Both the position numbers and the translations under genes were made by a program. Under the pieces are notes generated by a model. It made no database searches. It had not been told where the DNA came from and saw only the letters and a program-made list of their open reading frames with translations. 64,000 nucleotides of DNA from Paguma larvata (lineage: Eukaryota; Chordata; Mammalia; Carnivora; Viverridae): assembly GCA_030068075.1 (NCBI GenBank), contig CM057829.1:83319132-83383131 (forward strand), in the 5' to 3' direction. Shown one piece after another: positions 39,071-50,656 of this stretch (positions within the stretch are counted from its first letter, which is position 1; every line of letters starts with the position of its first letter).

Positions 39071-39811
39071 GCTGTAAATCAGATAATACATTGTGGCCTA
39101 GACAGAAGGGAGCCAAGCTGGGGAGAGATGCTGATGGAGCTAAAAAGTTAGACAGGGGTCATATTACAAAGTAAAATAACATGACCGTGTTTGTGCTATG
39201 AAAAAACAACAAAATTCTTCCAGTTCTATAAAGATTAGAGAAGATACATGGGGTTAGTAATGTGTTGAAATAACCAAACAAGAGCCTTGGTGGCTCAACT
39301 GGAGTAGAGTTAGAGAGGGAGAGGGCTATTTGAAAGTAGAATACACAGGGTTTAATGTCAATATGTATTGTTGATTTTAATTCCTTAAATTGAGCAGAGT
39401 TGTTTGGGTGTTGCAGAAGTGGGGTAGGGGTTAGAAAATGAGTACAATTTAGAAACTATTTAATTGGAGATGAATGGTTAGGAATGAGAGCCAGAGTGAG
39501 TGAGTACATATAATAGAACGTGAGTGAGCACAAAGAGAGTGAGAGAGCGTGCAGAGCCTGAGATAGGAACATTTCACCTTCTCAATTTCTTGCTACTGAG
39601 CCTGCTTGCCAACACCTGTCCCACAAAGACGGATTCATTTAGTGGCTGGGCAGGTGTATGCACCTTCTGTTCTGACCTACACCCCTGGATAACCTGCTGC
39701 TCCTTGAACACCAGCAGACAAAACCAACTTAAGTGAAAAATTAGTTGATGACAAAACAGAGCTCTACAATGCAATGACCTTGTTCTGCACTTTTATCTAT
39801 GGAGATGAAGA
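39071..39811. other. Intergenic DNA, no gene seen
   Basis: Reading frames of 70 and 66 codons overlap on opposite strands at 39524-39774. Neither has a recognisable feature. Confidence 0.5.
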
Positions 39812-40085
39812 ATGATAGTTATCATTTATTGAACATTTACCATTTCCAACAGAATATTACTAGATTCTATTATATTATCTCTGACCCTTACAAACTCCGT
39901 GAGGTAAATAACAATAATAATATAATAAACATATTATTTTTATTATAAATTGAGATAAGAAATTGAAGCTTAAAAAGTTTAAATCAATTACCTAAGTAAC
40001 TAGTAAGTGATAGAGCCATTCAGCAATTCCAGCTCTGTTTGATTTCAAAGCCCAATATTCACACATCATCCTAAGCTGCCTCTCC
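39812..40085 (-). mobile_element. MIR SINE, inverted
   Basis: 'atcatttattgaacatttac' start, 'aaattgagataagaaattga' core, 'ttacctaagtaactagtaag', 'gagccattcagcaattcc', 'caatattcacacatcatcc' and 'aagctgcctctcc' end. Nearly full length. Confidence 0.83.
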
Positions 40086-40204
40086 AAATTTTTCCTGATT
40101 CCAGTTGGATAATGCAAAGTTACATCTCCATCATCTATATTATAATATAATTGAAACTCTGTAGAATTTAATTCCAGAACTTGTATGTATAGCTTGTGCA
40201 AGAA

Positions 40205-40570
40205 GCTTAGTTTGGTTTCAGCTCATTCTCTGAGACATATCAATGCTTTCCATACACCAAATCCACCAATTCCCACTCCGTACTTGAACAGACCATGTTC
40301 TTTCTTTATGTCCAAGTCTTTGCTCAAGCAATACATGGGCTTTCCATCCAATACCACTCTTTAAATGGCATCTTCTTGGTGAAGCCTTCCCCACATTCTC
40401 ACCTCCAAAAGACTGTATAGAATTTTTTATCATGTCGGCATCATAATTCTTTGTGCTTCCATTTCTGATTCTCTCCTTAGACTATGCGCATCTCAAGAAT
40501 TTTGTTTGATTCATCTTTATGTCTTCTTTAAGCAGTGTCTGTCATTATATTGGCACTAAGTCACATCTGG
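40205..40570 (+). mobile_element. L2 LINE 3' fragment
   Basis: Typical L2 order: 'gtccaagtctttgctcaagc', 'catcttcttggtgaagccttcc' (about 40368), 'ccttagactatgcgcatctc' (40475), 'tgtttgattcatctttatg' and a truncated 'cagtgtctgtcat' end. Diverged and without terminal duplication. Confidence 0.78.
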
Positions 40571-43550
40571 AGAACCAAAAATTAAATAGGTTCTATTTGC
40601 TGAGAAACTGTGAGATTCCTATCTACCATCTTTCTATCTTAGAAATGGCAGTTAGCACCACTTAGTAGGTAGGCATGGGGTGGGAGATGAAAAGACCTGA
40701 TGGAAGCAGCTTCTATGGCAGGTTGGGACAGTACTCAGGACAGGGTACAGTGAACAGAAAGAACTTCCTATCACTGAGTTGCTTTTTCATGGATTAACCT
40801 TTAAGTCATCACGCTTGAAATACTTTTCTAATAGAAAATAAAAATGGCTTTAAAACACTGAAATATTTTGAGGGGGAGGATTACTGTCTGATAACAGAAT
40901 AATAAATAAGAGTATAATAGGAGAGACCAGAAGTAGAGCAATGCCACTTTTGCCTTTTTTTTTTTGAAATAATGCAATCACTGTCAAAAATAAAAAATAA
41001 CAACTAAAAATTGTTACATGGCTCCCTCTGGTTCTGACATATTTTGACAAACATTATGTTCTTAATTATTTGCCAGAAAATAAAACATTAGGCGATGCAT
41101 TTGGGATCAAATATTGAAGATAATAAAAAGAAATGTAGAAGGAAATTAACATTTGAAATACTTTTAAATAGCATATAAGTTCCTCACTTTAGGGGAAAAG
41201 CATTATCTGAGATATATACCCTCAATGTTTTAAAGTATTAAATAATTCAAGACAACAAATACTATATAACATAAATTATACAAAGCAATGATTATAGATA
41301 AATTAAAGTGTTCAGTCATAATGCCATTAAAGAGGGAAATGGGATTAAGAGAAATTGAGAAAAGATGGATTTTAAATAGCAATGCTAAAAGAGGAGACAT
41401 GAGTTACTAAGTATTAACTATATTTTCCATATTCAGTTTGTCTGATCACACCCAAAGAGTGTTCACAGCTCAGAGACATTTTTTTATAACTAAATAGGAG
41501 AGAGGAAAGGAAAGAGTCACCCTGAGGCAAAATTAGTTTTATAAAGTGCTAGATTACATTAAGCTAGGGGGCAGCCTGTAGAGCATGAATAGAGTGGTGG
41601 TGACAGGTCAGACTAACCAAAATATGTTTGTTTTTTATTGTAAAAAATGTTTATAATGTAAAATGTTGAGCCTACACACATACTGCTTGCAAGTCACCCT
41701 CTAACCCTCATCTATTAACAGTTAAAAGGTGCAAAATGATTCCTAAGATTAGCTAGTCGACGCCTTGTAGCCAAACCAACAGAAATAAAATATAGGGAAC
41801 GGAATTTCCCTTGGAAAAATCCAGTTGGGGTTTGTAGAATTAAGAAACTGCCTAAAAATAGTGGAATTAGGAACTGGAATTAGGTAACAAGGCACTGGAG
41901 ATTGTTTATAATCAATGATATCAATATAGACCCGGTTTTCTGAAGACAGGAGGTTACCATAAAAGGTAGATATTGGCGCCTGAAACAAGCACAATGGGTC
42001 ACTGTCTTAATGAAGGCTGATTTCCTCTTAAAGATGGGGTGAAATCCATGTAAGTTCTCCCTGTGAGCAGTTTCAGCAGTGCCTTACAGGTGATTCTAGA
42101 AGATCCACGAAGGAATACATGTTTGTATCCTGATTAGCAAAACAGACTCCCTATGAGGATGATATAATTTTTTAAGCTCAAATCTTATTGTAAAGAAACT
42201 ATTAAATGGTTGATAAATGAGAAAAGAACCATAGGAAAAATATTTGGACATTTATTATTATATTATTTTCTTACTACTTAAAAATGTTCTCTCAACAATA
42301 GGAAGTCCAAATGATTCCAAGAACTTAACTACAGACCTGTTACATTCCCTAGGGAAACTAGGATATTTCTACATGAACTTGAAACAATATTCTTTCTTTT
42401 AGTTTTGAGCAGTGTTAAACACTTCCCCTAAGGAATTTTAGCAACAGTAGAACATTATTTTCTAAATTAACTTTTTCATTAAATGCTGGTTTCCCTCGAA
42501 AAGGGAGCAGCTGTTAGTGCTGGCAGACTTTTCTCCCCCCAATCTATGAGTACAAATCAAAAACAATTTGTTTTGTGAATAATCTACAGTATGACAATTT
42601 GTCTACAAATATGTCACTGCCTGTTTACCTCAGTGTGTGTCAATTGGATTTAGCCCCTTATTTGCGAAGAAGAGAGAAAGGCAATCTTGACAGCATCCCT
42701 GCCTGCCGGCCTGGCACTGCAGCCGCTCTCTCCCCCAACTTCCTGTTGCCACTAAGAACCACGGGGAGTGAGAAGCCACACACTGTGCAGACTGTGGGCT
42801 TCGCAGGACTAGGCCAGCTACAAAATTAGAGACCTGGGCTCTCACCGAGAGACGAGAGGCTGTTCACACAGAGGCAGATCTTTCTGTACAACACTTTGAT
42901 TAAGTCTAGGAAGAACCTTAATAGACTGCCATTTACTAGAAAGGAACCTTTAGAGACAAGTGTTGTGGGGGATGGAGTTTGATTTTTTTTTCCTCTCAGC
43001 TCCCTCTATACTGAACAGCTGATGCTTGCATGAAAGGAAGATCAAATAAAAGGCTTATTCAGCATTTATCAGATTCCAGGAAGGAAAAAAAAAATGTCAG
43101 CTCTAGCTTACTTATATATAGATATATTCTACATGTCAGCTTATATCACCCTGAGTGATAAACAATTCACCCGATGTATTTAGTATTATAATGAGTGAAG
43201 TGCCTTCCCATCGCTGGGCACAGTTCGATCTTTTCACAAAGGTACTTGTGCTGCATACATTAATTCACAAGATTGACCTGAGCAAATGAACCCAAGAACT
43301 GCACTAGTTTGTTTCTATGGTCTGTGGATTACTAAAATAGATCCTAACATTGTTATTTTGTGACAAATGATAAATGTTCCTTTACATAGCACTCGGCAGC
43401 AGCATTAGTGTTCTGATAACTGAATTATAATCTCTCTTTTTCAAATGTTTGTTCTTTATATTTTTTTCAAAACTGAGATGTAGGAAGGAAAGGGCAAACC
43501 CAATAGCAAAATTATTTAAAGGGCAAAACTTTGTGCAAGGCATGTGTCCA
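40571..43550. other. Unique intergenic DNA with possible regulatory stretches
   Basis: About 3 kb without recognised transposons. A CArG-like word, ccataaaagg, occurs at about 41957. 42590-42870 is markedly GC-richer than its surroundings, and 43010-43450 looks like constrained non-coding sequence. Reading frames at 42575-42829 (plus) and 42630-42845 (minus) overlap and are probably a product of that GC content. Confidence 0.5.
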
Positions 43551-43684
43551 CTCGTTATAGAATATATATTATAGAGCCTTATTAATGGCTTCAGAAGTGT
43601 TTAGAAAATAAATTTCACTCGCTATAGAATATACATTATAGAGCCTTATTAATGGCTTCAGATGTGTTTAGAAAATAAATTTCA
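43551..43684. repeat. 67-bp tandem duplication, two copies
   Basis: Copy one is 43551-43617 and copy two 43618-43684. They are immediately adjacent and differ at only three positions (about 95% identical). Each copy holds 'gagccttattaatggcttca'. Not part of any repeat family I recognise. Confidence 0.97.
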
Positions 43685-45109
43685 GATCAAGAGCAATCTA
43701 AAAATATTTACCTCAAGCCTCAAGAATGCAAGAAGGCAATTTTTTTAAGAAGGTAAAATTTTGAACAAAAATGTCAACGCCATTTGTTTTATACTGATAT
43801 GATATTACATAGGGACAGAGGATAAAGAAAGTCAACATTACTTCCTCCTTTAAAATATACTTGTAAAATTACAAATTTTACACTATACACAGAATTCTTT
43901 ATGAAAGAGAAGTCCTATTTAACTATTGGGACTGGTTTCTATTTAGATCCCATCATAATAAAAAAAAATAAAGATGTAGAGTGGCCCAAGTTGGGAAAGA
44001 AGAGTATCTCTCTATCCCAGTTATAATGACTACCATAAAATAGCTTAAAACAGAATTTGCTATTTGGAGAGAGTAAAAACATCTTTATTTTTAATATGTA
44101 GAAAAATACTTCTGAAGATATAATTATAGACTCTTAGATAAAAACTGAAAAAACGAATAAAACTTTGAGATGACTGAAAACATGATCCCCTCTTAATTCC
44201 TCTATGTATAGGGAAAGAGAATTATATACAATAATGAAAATACATAGTAAATTTTTGAAAAACATAAGCAAAAGGTGAGGGAGTAGGAAGCATAACATTT
44301 TACATATTGAGAGTGAGAGGTCAGGGACATACGGATAAAGTTGATGGGCTGAACACCGCATTAATTTTTGCTTTCCACTGAAAAGAGAGAAAATGATTTT
44401 CAGAAAGTCTTACATCTACAAGGGTAAAGAAAACAGGGAAAACCAAGACAACTAACATCTGGAATCTGGAGTGGTGAGGGATGCATATGACTGATAGCAT
44501 ATCCAAGGGACCTGCATCCCAAACTGGTAGTGGGAAAAGTTGAATAACACAATTTACACAAGAGAACTACAAAAAGATGTAGAGAGTGGTGGTACTCGAT
44601 GCTTCTTGAGGTGAAGAAAAAAGTAACAGCAACAAAACAAAACAAAACCATACTAAAGTTTGTTAAACTAGTAGTTAGAATCCCCCTCTATCTCCCCATG
44701 AAGTTCTTGTGAATGCCTGTGCTGCTGGACATTCTAATGAATGGCCCAGATTCCCCTTCAATGACTTGGTATCTCGTTGCTTTGAGTGGTGCTGCAAACA
44801 GACTTCAGGTGTTAGTCCCCTCAAAAGGCCATATCATCAGGATGGCCTACAACTAATGGCTAATCAATGCAGGATGATAAAGATCTAGCTCTTTAAGCCC
44901 AAATACGGATAACTCTGAAGAGCTGCTTGAGACATCCTAGTCTGTCTGTGGGACTATATCATATCTCTTCCCCTCCTGTCTACAGATATTGAACCCAAGG
45001 GTTTGCCTTAATACCCATTCTTAACATTAATCCAATCTCAGAGCCTTTCCCCCAGAAACAAAACCTGCAACAATGACTCTTCCTAATCTCCACAGCAGAC
45101 TGGTGACTT
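43685..45109. other. Intergenic DNA, no gene seen
   Basis: No recognised repeats. Minus-strand frames of 61-83 codons at 44134-44651 overlap one another and have no domain. Confidence 0.45.
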
Positions 45110-46450
45110 ATTCTTTGTAAAGTAAAGGATACTATAGAAAGGGGAACACTACAGAGAGTTGAGGGCAGGAATTTTATACCTAATAAAATTCAAATAAGTG
45201 AGTATTTATACACAAAGGCAGAGATACAAATGTTCTTCCTTCAAGACTGCCTTTAGGGTACTCAGATAAAGCCTTCTCTGGAGAATCTGAACAGTCTAAC
45301 AGGGAAGACATAAATACTGTATGTAAGATGAAATGGCCCAAGCAGATCACCTTACAGTGGAGCCCAAAAGTGACCCCAATGATGGCAAAGAGCTTATAAT
45401 AAGCTCTTTTGAAGCTTTAGAAGAAAATCGAAGACAAATAAGTGTACATGGAAACCCTCTAACATAAAAAGATAATATATGCCAGAATACATTTATTTTT
45501 AAAAATTTTTAAATATTCATTTATTTTTGAGAGGGAAGGAGAGATATACACAGTATGAGCATGGGAGGGGCAGAAAGAGAGGGAGACACAGAATACCAAG
45601 CAGGTTCCGAGCTATCAGCATAGAGCCTGATGCGGGGCACGATCGCTTGAACTAAGAGATCATGACCTGAGCTCAATGGAGTAAGCCACCCAGGTGGCCC
45701 CAGAAAATATTTTCTTCAAATAAAACTTTGAAGAAATCAGAGATGATTAAAAAATTAATAAAATCATTAATATTCTCAGAAAGAAAAGAGAAGGTATTAT
45801 ATGCATGAAAAAAGAACAAGATAGTATAAAAAAGAAGAAAGAAAGAGTCTGGAAAATAACAACAACAAAAAACTCACTAGAAGATAAGGAAGAGCTGAGA
45901 CCACTCATCTGAAAATATACCACAAAGGCCAATGATATGGAAAATAAGATAGAGATTATAAGAAATATGGAGACTCGCTCTAGAAGTTCCAAGATACAAA
46001 TTCATGAAATTCCCAAAAAATGGAATTGAGAAAATATAAAAGAAGTCATCAATAAAAGATTTAAGAAAATCTTTCAGTTTCCAAATTAAAGGAGCCAAGA
46101 GTGCAGCAAACAGTTGAAGGAAAATGGAATTCTACCATGTTCTTGGAATGGGATGTAGTAGAGTGCATAGAGTTCTTTGACTTTCTCAGAGCAATCTCGG
46201 AAGTTAGGATATGGTGGAACAATAGGACATGCTAATGTCAGTAAGATGTCATCAACAAAATTCTGCTAGACAAATGGACAATTTTTTCAATAAAGCAATG
46301 CTACAAGGCTGGGTATAGTAAATTGTCAGATATCAAAAGAAGCTTAAGAAACATATGAATAAAATACAGTATATGGATCATGTGGACCTTATTTGCTTAG
46401 ATATTTATTCTCATTAGCCAATTTAAAAATTTAAAAAAAGAGAGAGAGAG
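45110..46450 (+). mobile_element. Old L1/HAL1-like repeat, split by a SINE
   Basis: Purine-rich text that resembles the ORF1-side half of old LINEs: 'ggaattttatacctaataaa', a stretch near 45960-46100 with 'agaagtcatcaataaaagat' and 'cagtttccaaattaaagg', and 'aggatatggtggaacaatag' at 46207. All frames are broken. Family and limits are uncertain. A perfect 23-bp hairpin lies at 45387-45409. Confidence 0.4.
45500..45699 (-). mobile_element. Felid CAN-SINE, inverted
   Basis: T-rich tail, 'gagggaaggagagatataca', 'gaggggcagaaagagaggga' type stretch, 'agagatcatgacctgagctc' and a worn head ending 'gccacccaggtggcc'. Flanks ccagaatacattta (from 45482) and ccagaaaatatttt (from 45700) form an imperfect duplication. 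Confidence 0.92.
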
Positions 46451-47019
46451 TTGGGAGAGACTAAACATGACCTAGTTACTGTCATTGTGGTTCTGGTTAA
46501 AAAAAAAAATAGCTCTTATTTGGTATAGATACGTCCTGAAATATTCACAATAAACATCATGATTTGGGGAATTTTCTTTAATATTGTCCTGTCTTTTTCC
46601 CTCTCCCCTCCAAGAAAAGTATGGAGTGTAAGTACATGACACAGTGTAGCAGAAAAGTTGATGGGTGCTGATGCTGGGTAATGGGGACGGGGAGATCAGG
46701 GCATCATACTGTCTCCTTTTGTACATGTTTGATAATGTCTATTATATATATATATACATATCATATTGGTTCTGTAGAGAAACCCAGATAAATAATCAAG
46801 TGAGATGATAGAATGCAGACATTTTTAGAAATACAAGACCTCTCATATATACTGTCTTTGAAAGTTATTGGAGGAGACGGTGCTCCAAAATAAGAGAATA
46901 AAAGCAGAAAACTACATGGGGTAGGGCAGTGGAGATAGGGAAAACAACAAAAAAAGACATAAAGAGAATACCTTGGAATGATAGTATCACTTTGTACTTC
47001 TTGTGACTGTTCAGACCAA

Positions 47020-47025
<6 letters not shown>
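46451..47025. other. Intergenic DNA, no gene seen
   Basis: Contains a short (TA)n at about 46742-46757. Nothing else recognised. Confidence 0.45.
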
Positions 47026-47059
<34 letters not shown>

Positions 47060-47072
47060 ACACACACCACAC
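47026..47072. repeat. (CA)n microsatellite, interrupted
   Basis: CA dinucleotides with single breaks (G at 47055 and CC at about 47069-47070). It drives artificial cysteine/valine-rich reading frames on the minus strand. Confidence 0.95.
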
Positions 47073-47461
47073 CCATTTTTCCATTGACCTCTAGTTCCAG
47101 CCCCCTCCCTACAGAACCAGATTACTTTAGGTAACTTAAGAAACATAAACTTTTGTTAAAAACAAAACAAACAAACAAAAAAACATATTTTTAAGAATCA
47201 GCTCTCATAGGTCTTAAAATGTAAGATTAAAAAAAAATTTTTTAGAATAGCTAAGAAATTCAAGTCCATAAGGGTTAAATAAATTAGATAAAACATTTTG
47301 CAACACCAGGTACTAGAACTAGTTCAGAATGTAACCCCCAATTTATCAATTTCATACCACCCGACCTGGGGCTCCTTCCTTCCAATAGAAGCCATGAAGG
47401 AGTTTTCAAATTTTCCTTCTCTTTTAGATTGTGCTTAAGTCACATCTAATGGTTAATGAGT

Positions 47462-47494
47462 GAATAGATACTGTAAATAGAGGATATTTCTAGC
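47462..47494. repeat. 33-bp dispersed motif, copy 1
   Basis: Shares 32 of 33 bases with 49087-49119, in direct orientation. The core is ctgtaaatagaggatatttc, and the only difference is base nine (a here, g in copy 2). The flanks are unrelated. Confidence 0.95.
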
Positions 47495-49086
47495 AAACAA
47501 TGTATGCATTGTTCTGGTTAAAATTAAATAATTCTGTGTTTACAATATAAACATTTATAAATACTTCACTTTACAAAAAAAGGTGTTTTAATGTAGTACA
47601 TTAGTGATGTAAATAGTTACTTATTAAAGATAAAAATGATTTTCTACTCTTGTAAGAAAGTATAAAAATATACTTTATCAATTTGCATAAAAAATAAAAC
47701 GAAGCTTAAAATAAGCAATTATTTTAGAAATTCTCAAAATAGTGACTGACATTATATAGAATTCTATAAAAGTCACTTTGATACTTTCAGTGTTTCATGT
47801 TATATTGGACCTGAACTTATTTTAGGTTACTGTATCATGTAAGTTGTAGTTCACTTTTTACTTTCTGATTTCTATTAGTGTGTAAAGGATTTACATTTGC
47901 ATTTAAATAGGAAGGAAATGTGATAAAGATTTCAATTAAAAGGCTGTCTGTTTTGGTTAATTCATTTTTAATAGGAACAGTAAATATTTTTCAGTTGTTT
48001 TAGCTCTTACTGGAAGATCAGTTCATTGTTCTTTTTTATCTAGTATGTCAGATGGTGCTCAATAAAGAACACTATGTCAGCCCCTCCCATTTAAGAAACA
48101 TTTCTCATTTCTTCATTGATATTTGAGGAACCAAAGCAAATTTCTTAGTAGTTGAGAAAACTGATGACAGCAGGTCACTGCTTTAGTACAGAAGATTTCT
48201 AACACATATATTACTTATTAATATAAGTGTGTTCAACAAGTGTATACTTAGACCTATACTAATATGGAGTAAGTTTTCATTCTAGAGTCATCTGATGGAA
48301 AAAAAAAGCTATCCTATCTTGAAAGTTTGGCTAAGTCTTCAGAGTCTCATCTACTTTATAGGACTAGCTCTACAGAATGAATGACCATCCATTAATTAGT
48401 CTTCACATATATTATCTGATTTTAAAGTGGAGGTGGTTCTATAATCACAGTATCAATCTTAGTCTGATGTCCCATAAACTTTTTACTTCTGAAGCTAGTT
48501 CTTTGAATTCCATCACTTATCTGTTAATTTTAATGTGTGTCTTTAGATTCTACACAAATTCAGTTAATTATGTGGGATCTACTTGAAATATTCTCTGAAA
48601 AATAATTGATACATGTTTATCATATTTCAGGATGTTTATTTTGTTTTATTTTGTTTGTAGCTACAATTATCTAATTTGTAACACGTTTCTTTACTTACCG
48701 GTTTCTACAAAAATAGCTCATTTTCTCCTTCTTCAAAAACCCTAAAACTGCACTGGACATGCTTTTGGGGGTATTGGGGGAGAAATGCAGGCATTTAAAT
48801 AATGAATTGAAGTGTTTTATTAGTATATTCTGGCCTGCTGCCAGCAGAACATCACACTAGTAAGTAAATGGATTAAGTTTCCTGTAATGCCAGCTAGGAG
48901 AGATCTTGACAGTTGTGTTTTTCATTCTCAGGTGTCTAGTTAAGGAAAACACAGGGGTCCAATTCAACCTTTAAAAATGTTATCTTTTGACTAGAAAGAT
49001 TACTGCTTTGAGCTGCAATGGGATTTTCCACAGCAAACTTAGCAGAGGATTATGTGTTTCATTACTCTCTGAATGAAAAATGGAGC

Positions 49087-49119
49087 GAATAGATGCTGTA
49101 AATAGAGGATATTTCTAGC
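49087..49119. repeat. 33-bp dispersed motif, copy 2
   Basis: Second copy of the motif, 1,625 bases after the first. It contains a forkhead-like GTAAATA word, as does copy 1. Confidence 0.95.
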
Positions 49120-50194
49120 GAAAATTTCTGTAGAAATTATGACTTATCTCTATCATTTCTATAAAAAATTCATAAAGCGTGTGGCAGTTGGATTAGAGAA
49201 AGGTCTACATTATTTTGAGAAACCGGTCCTTACCCCCCAAAATATTTAGAGGATTTCAAGTATTAAATTCTATTTCATCTCAACTTATTTTCAGCTGTTT
49301 TATTCAATTTTTTTATTATCATTAGAATCTATTTTCCCCACAGTATGTGTGTATTTTTTAGGCAGTTTCTAAATTGACTGTTTCATGGTTGATTTTTTTC
49401 CAGCCATAGTTAACCACTGATCACAGCTGAATTGATGAGAGTGACTGTGGAGTAATTCAAACAGATAAGATGGCTGAGCTCACCATACAAACCATGCCAT
49501 GGTCCAGTAATTGTGTTCCTATAACTACAACCTGATGCACTGCAGTAAGTTAGACACGTTGGGAACACAAACTGTAAGAGCTACCTGTAATGTAGTTTAC
49601 CGCTTTTGTTTATTAGAACTTATCTTCTTAGAGTTTTTAACTGTAACCTTAGTGATGTAAATCTTCGAGCAAACTTCCCGGCAGAACTAGTAAGCTTTGA
49701 AAACATAAAGATAAATGGGAATGGGAAAAGGATGAACATTGAATTCAGCATCAACAATTTCAAATATCTTTGCTCAGGATGGGTAAAAGAACTGTTCGGC
49801 TGAAGAATTCCCAGGACTTTTCATAGTAAATTTCAGGTAAGGTCTTACCAAGTCTCTGCAAAGTGAAAAAGTAGTACTACTTGCTGGAAATTGCCAAATT
49901 AAAACACAAACAAATAACCTGAATCAAGATATTTTGCCATAATTTTGTGAGAACCTGAAAGTTTAAACCTTTATGTGGACACACACACACACTCACAAAG
50001 TCATATGAGCAGAAGTATGCACTGAGGCTCTAATACTATTTCAGATGTATCACATATGACCTCTAGTACAAATGAATCTACTTCCACAGGTTATCATAGA
50101 CTTCATACAAAGCACAGGTTTATTTGATTGAAGTTGTATTTTCTACTCTCTAAAAACATAAAAAACCTATGACATGTTTCAACATTTACCATTT

Positions 50195-50399
50195 AAAAAA
50201 AAATTTTAATACTTTTATTCATTTTGAGAGACAGAGAGATACAGAGTGCTAACATGGGAGGGGAGAGAGAGAGAGGGTGATGGAATCTGAAGCAGGCTCC
50301 AGGTTCTGAGCTGTGAGTGTGGGGCTTGAACTCACCAACCATGAGATCATGACCTGAGCCGAAGTCGGACGCTTAACCCACTGAGCCACCGAGGTGCCC
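50195..50399 (-). mobile_element. Felid CAN-SINE, inverted
   Basis: Complete from A-rich tail to head, with the head ending 'gagccaccgaggtgcccc'. Flanks caacatttaccattt (50180-50194) and caacatctaccattt (50400-50414) form a 15-bp duplication with one mismatch. Confidence 0.95.
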
Positions 50400-50509
50400 C
50401 AACATCTACCATTTTAAAGGATGTTTCTAGACACCTCAGTGAACCATCAGGACAGCTGGACTATTTTTTGGTGAAAATTAGCAAGTATCTCAAATGAATG
50501 TATTCTAGT

Positions 50510-50570
50510 GGTTATTTTGATACTACACTTGATCTTAGCCAAAAGGCTGAGAAGTGATGGTTATTTTGAT
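50510..50570 (-). pseudogene. U2 snRNA 5' fragment, truncated retropseudogene
   Basis: The minus strand from 50558 to about 50519 reads as the first 40 or so bases of U2 spliceosomal RNA. It has two differences, both G-to-A at CpG sites, that is, at positions prone to decay. The fragment keeps the exact U2 5' end but lacks the remaining roughly 150 bases, the Sm site and the 3' stems. It is flanked by a perfect 12-bp duplication, ggttattttgat (50510-50521 and 50559-50570). It has no poly-A tail. This is the form known for 3'-truncated snRNA pseudogenes. It is not an active gene. Confidence 0.93.
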
Positions 50571-50656
50571 AATAAAGATGAGACACCGTTCAAGTAGATT
50601 TATAATTATTATTTGGGACATTTTCTACAATTTTATGATTATTTAAAAATTGCACA

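Larger units (their letters stand above)
47073..50179. other. Unique intergenic DNA, possible regulatory region
   Basis: About 3.1 kb with no recognised transposon. A 33-bp motif occurs at 47462-47494 and again at 49087-49119. 48800-49080 has the mixed composition expected of conserved non-coding DNA. Frames of 65-69 codons at 48377-48586 and 49606-49803 are unsupported by splice or domain signals. Confidence 0.5.

Noticed and set aside
47462..49119. CRISPR-like direct repeats
   Set aside because: Only two copies 1.6 kb apart, no regular spacing, and a mammalian context.
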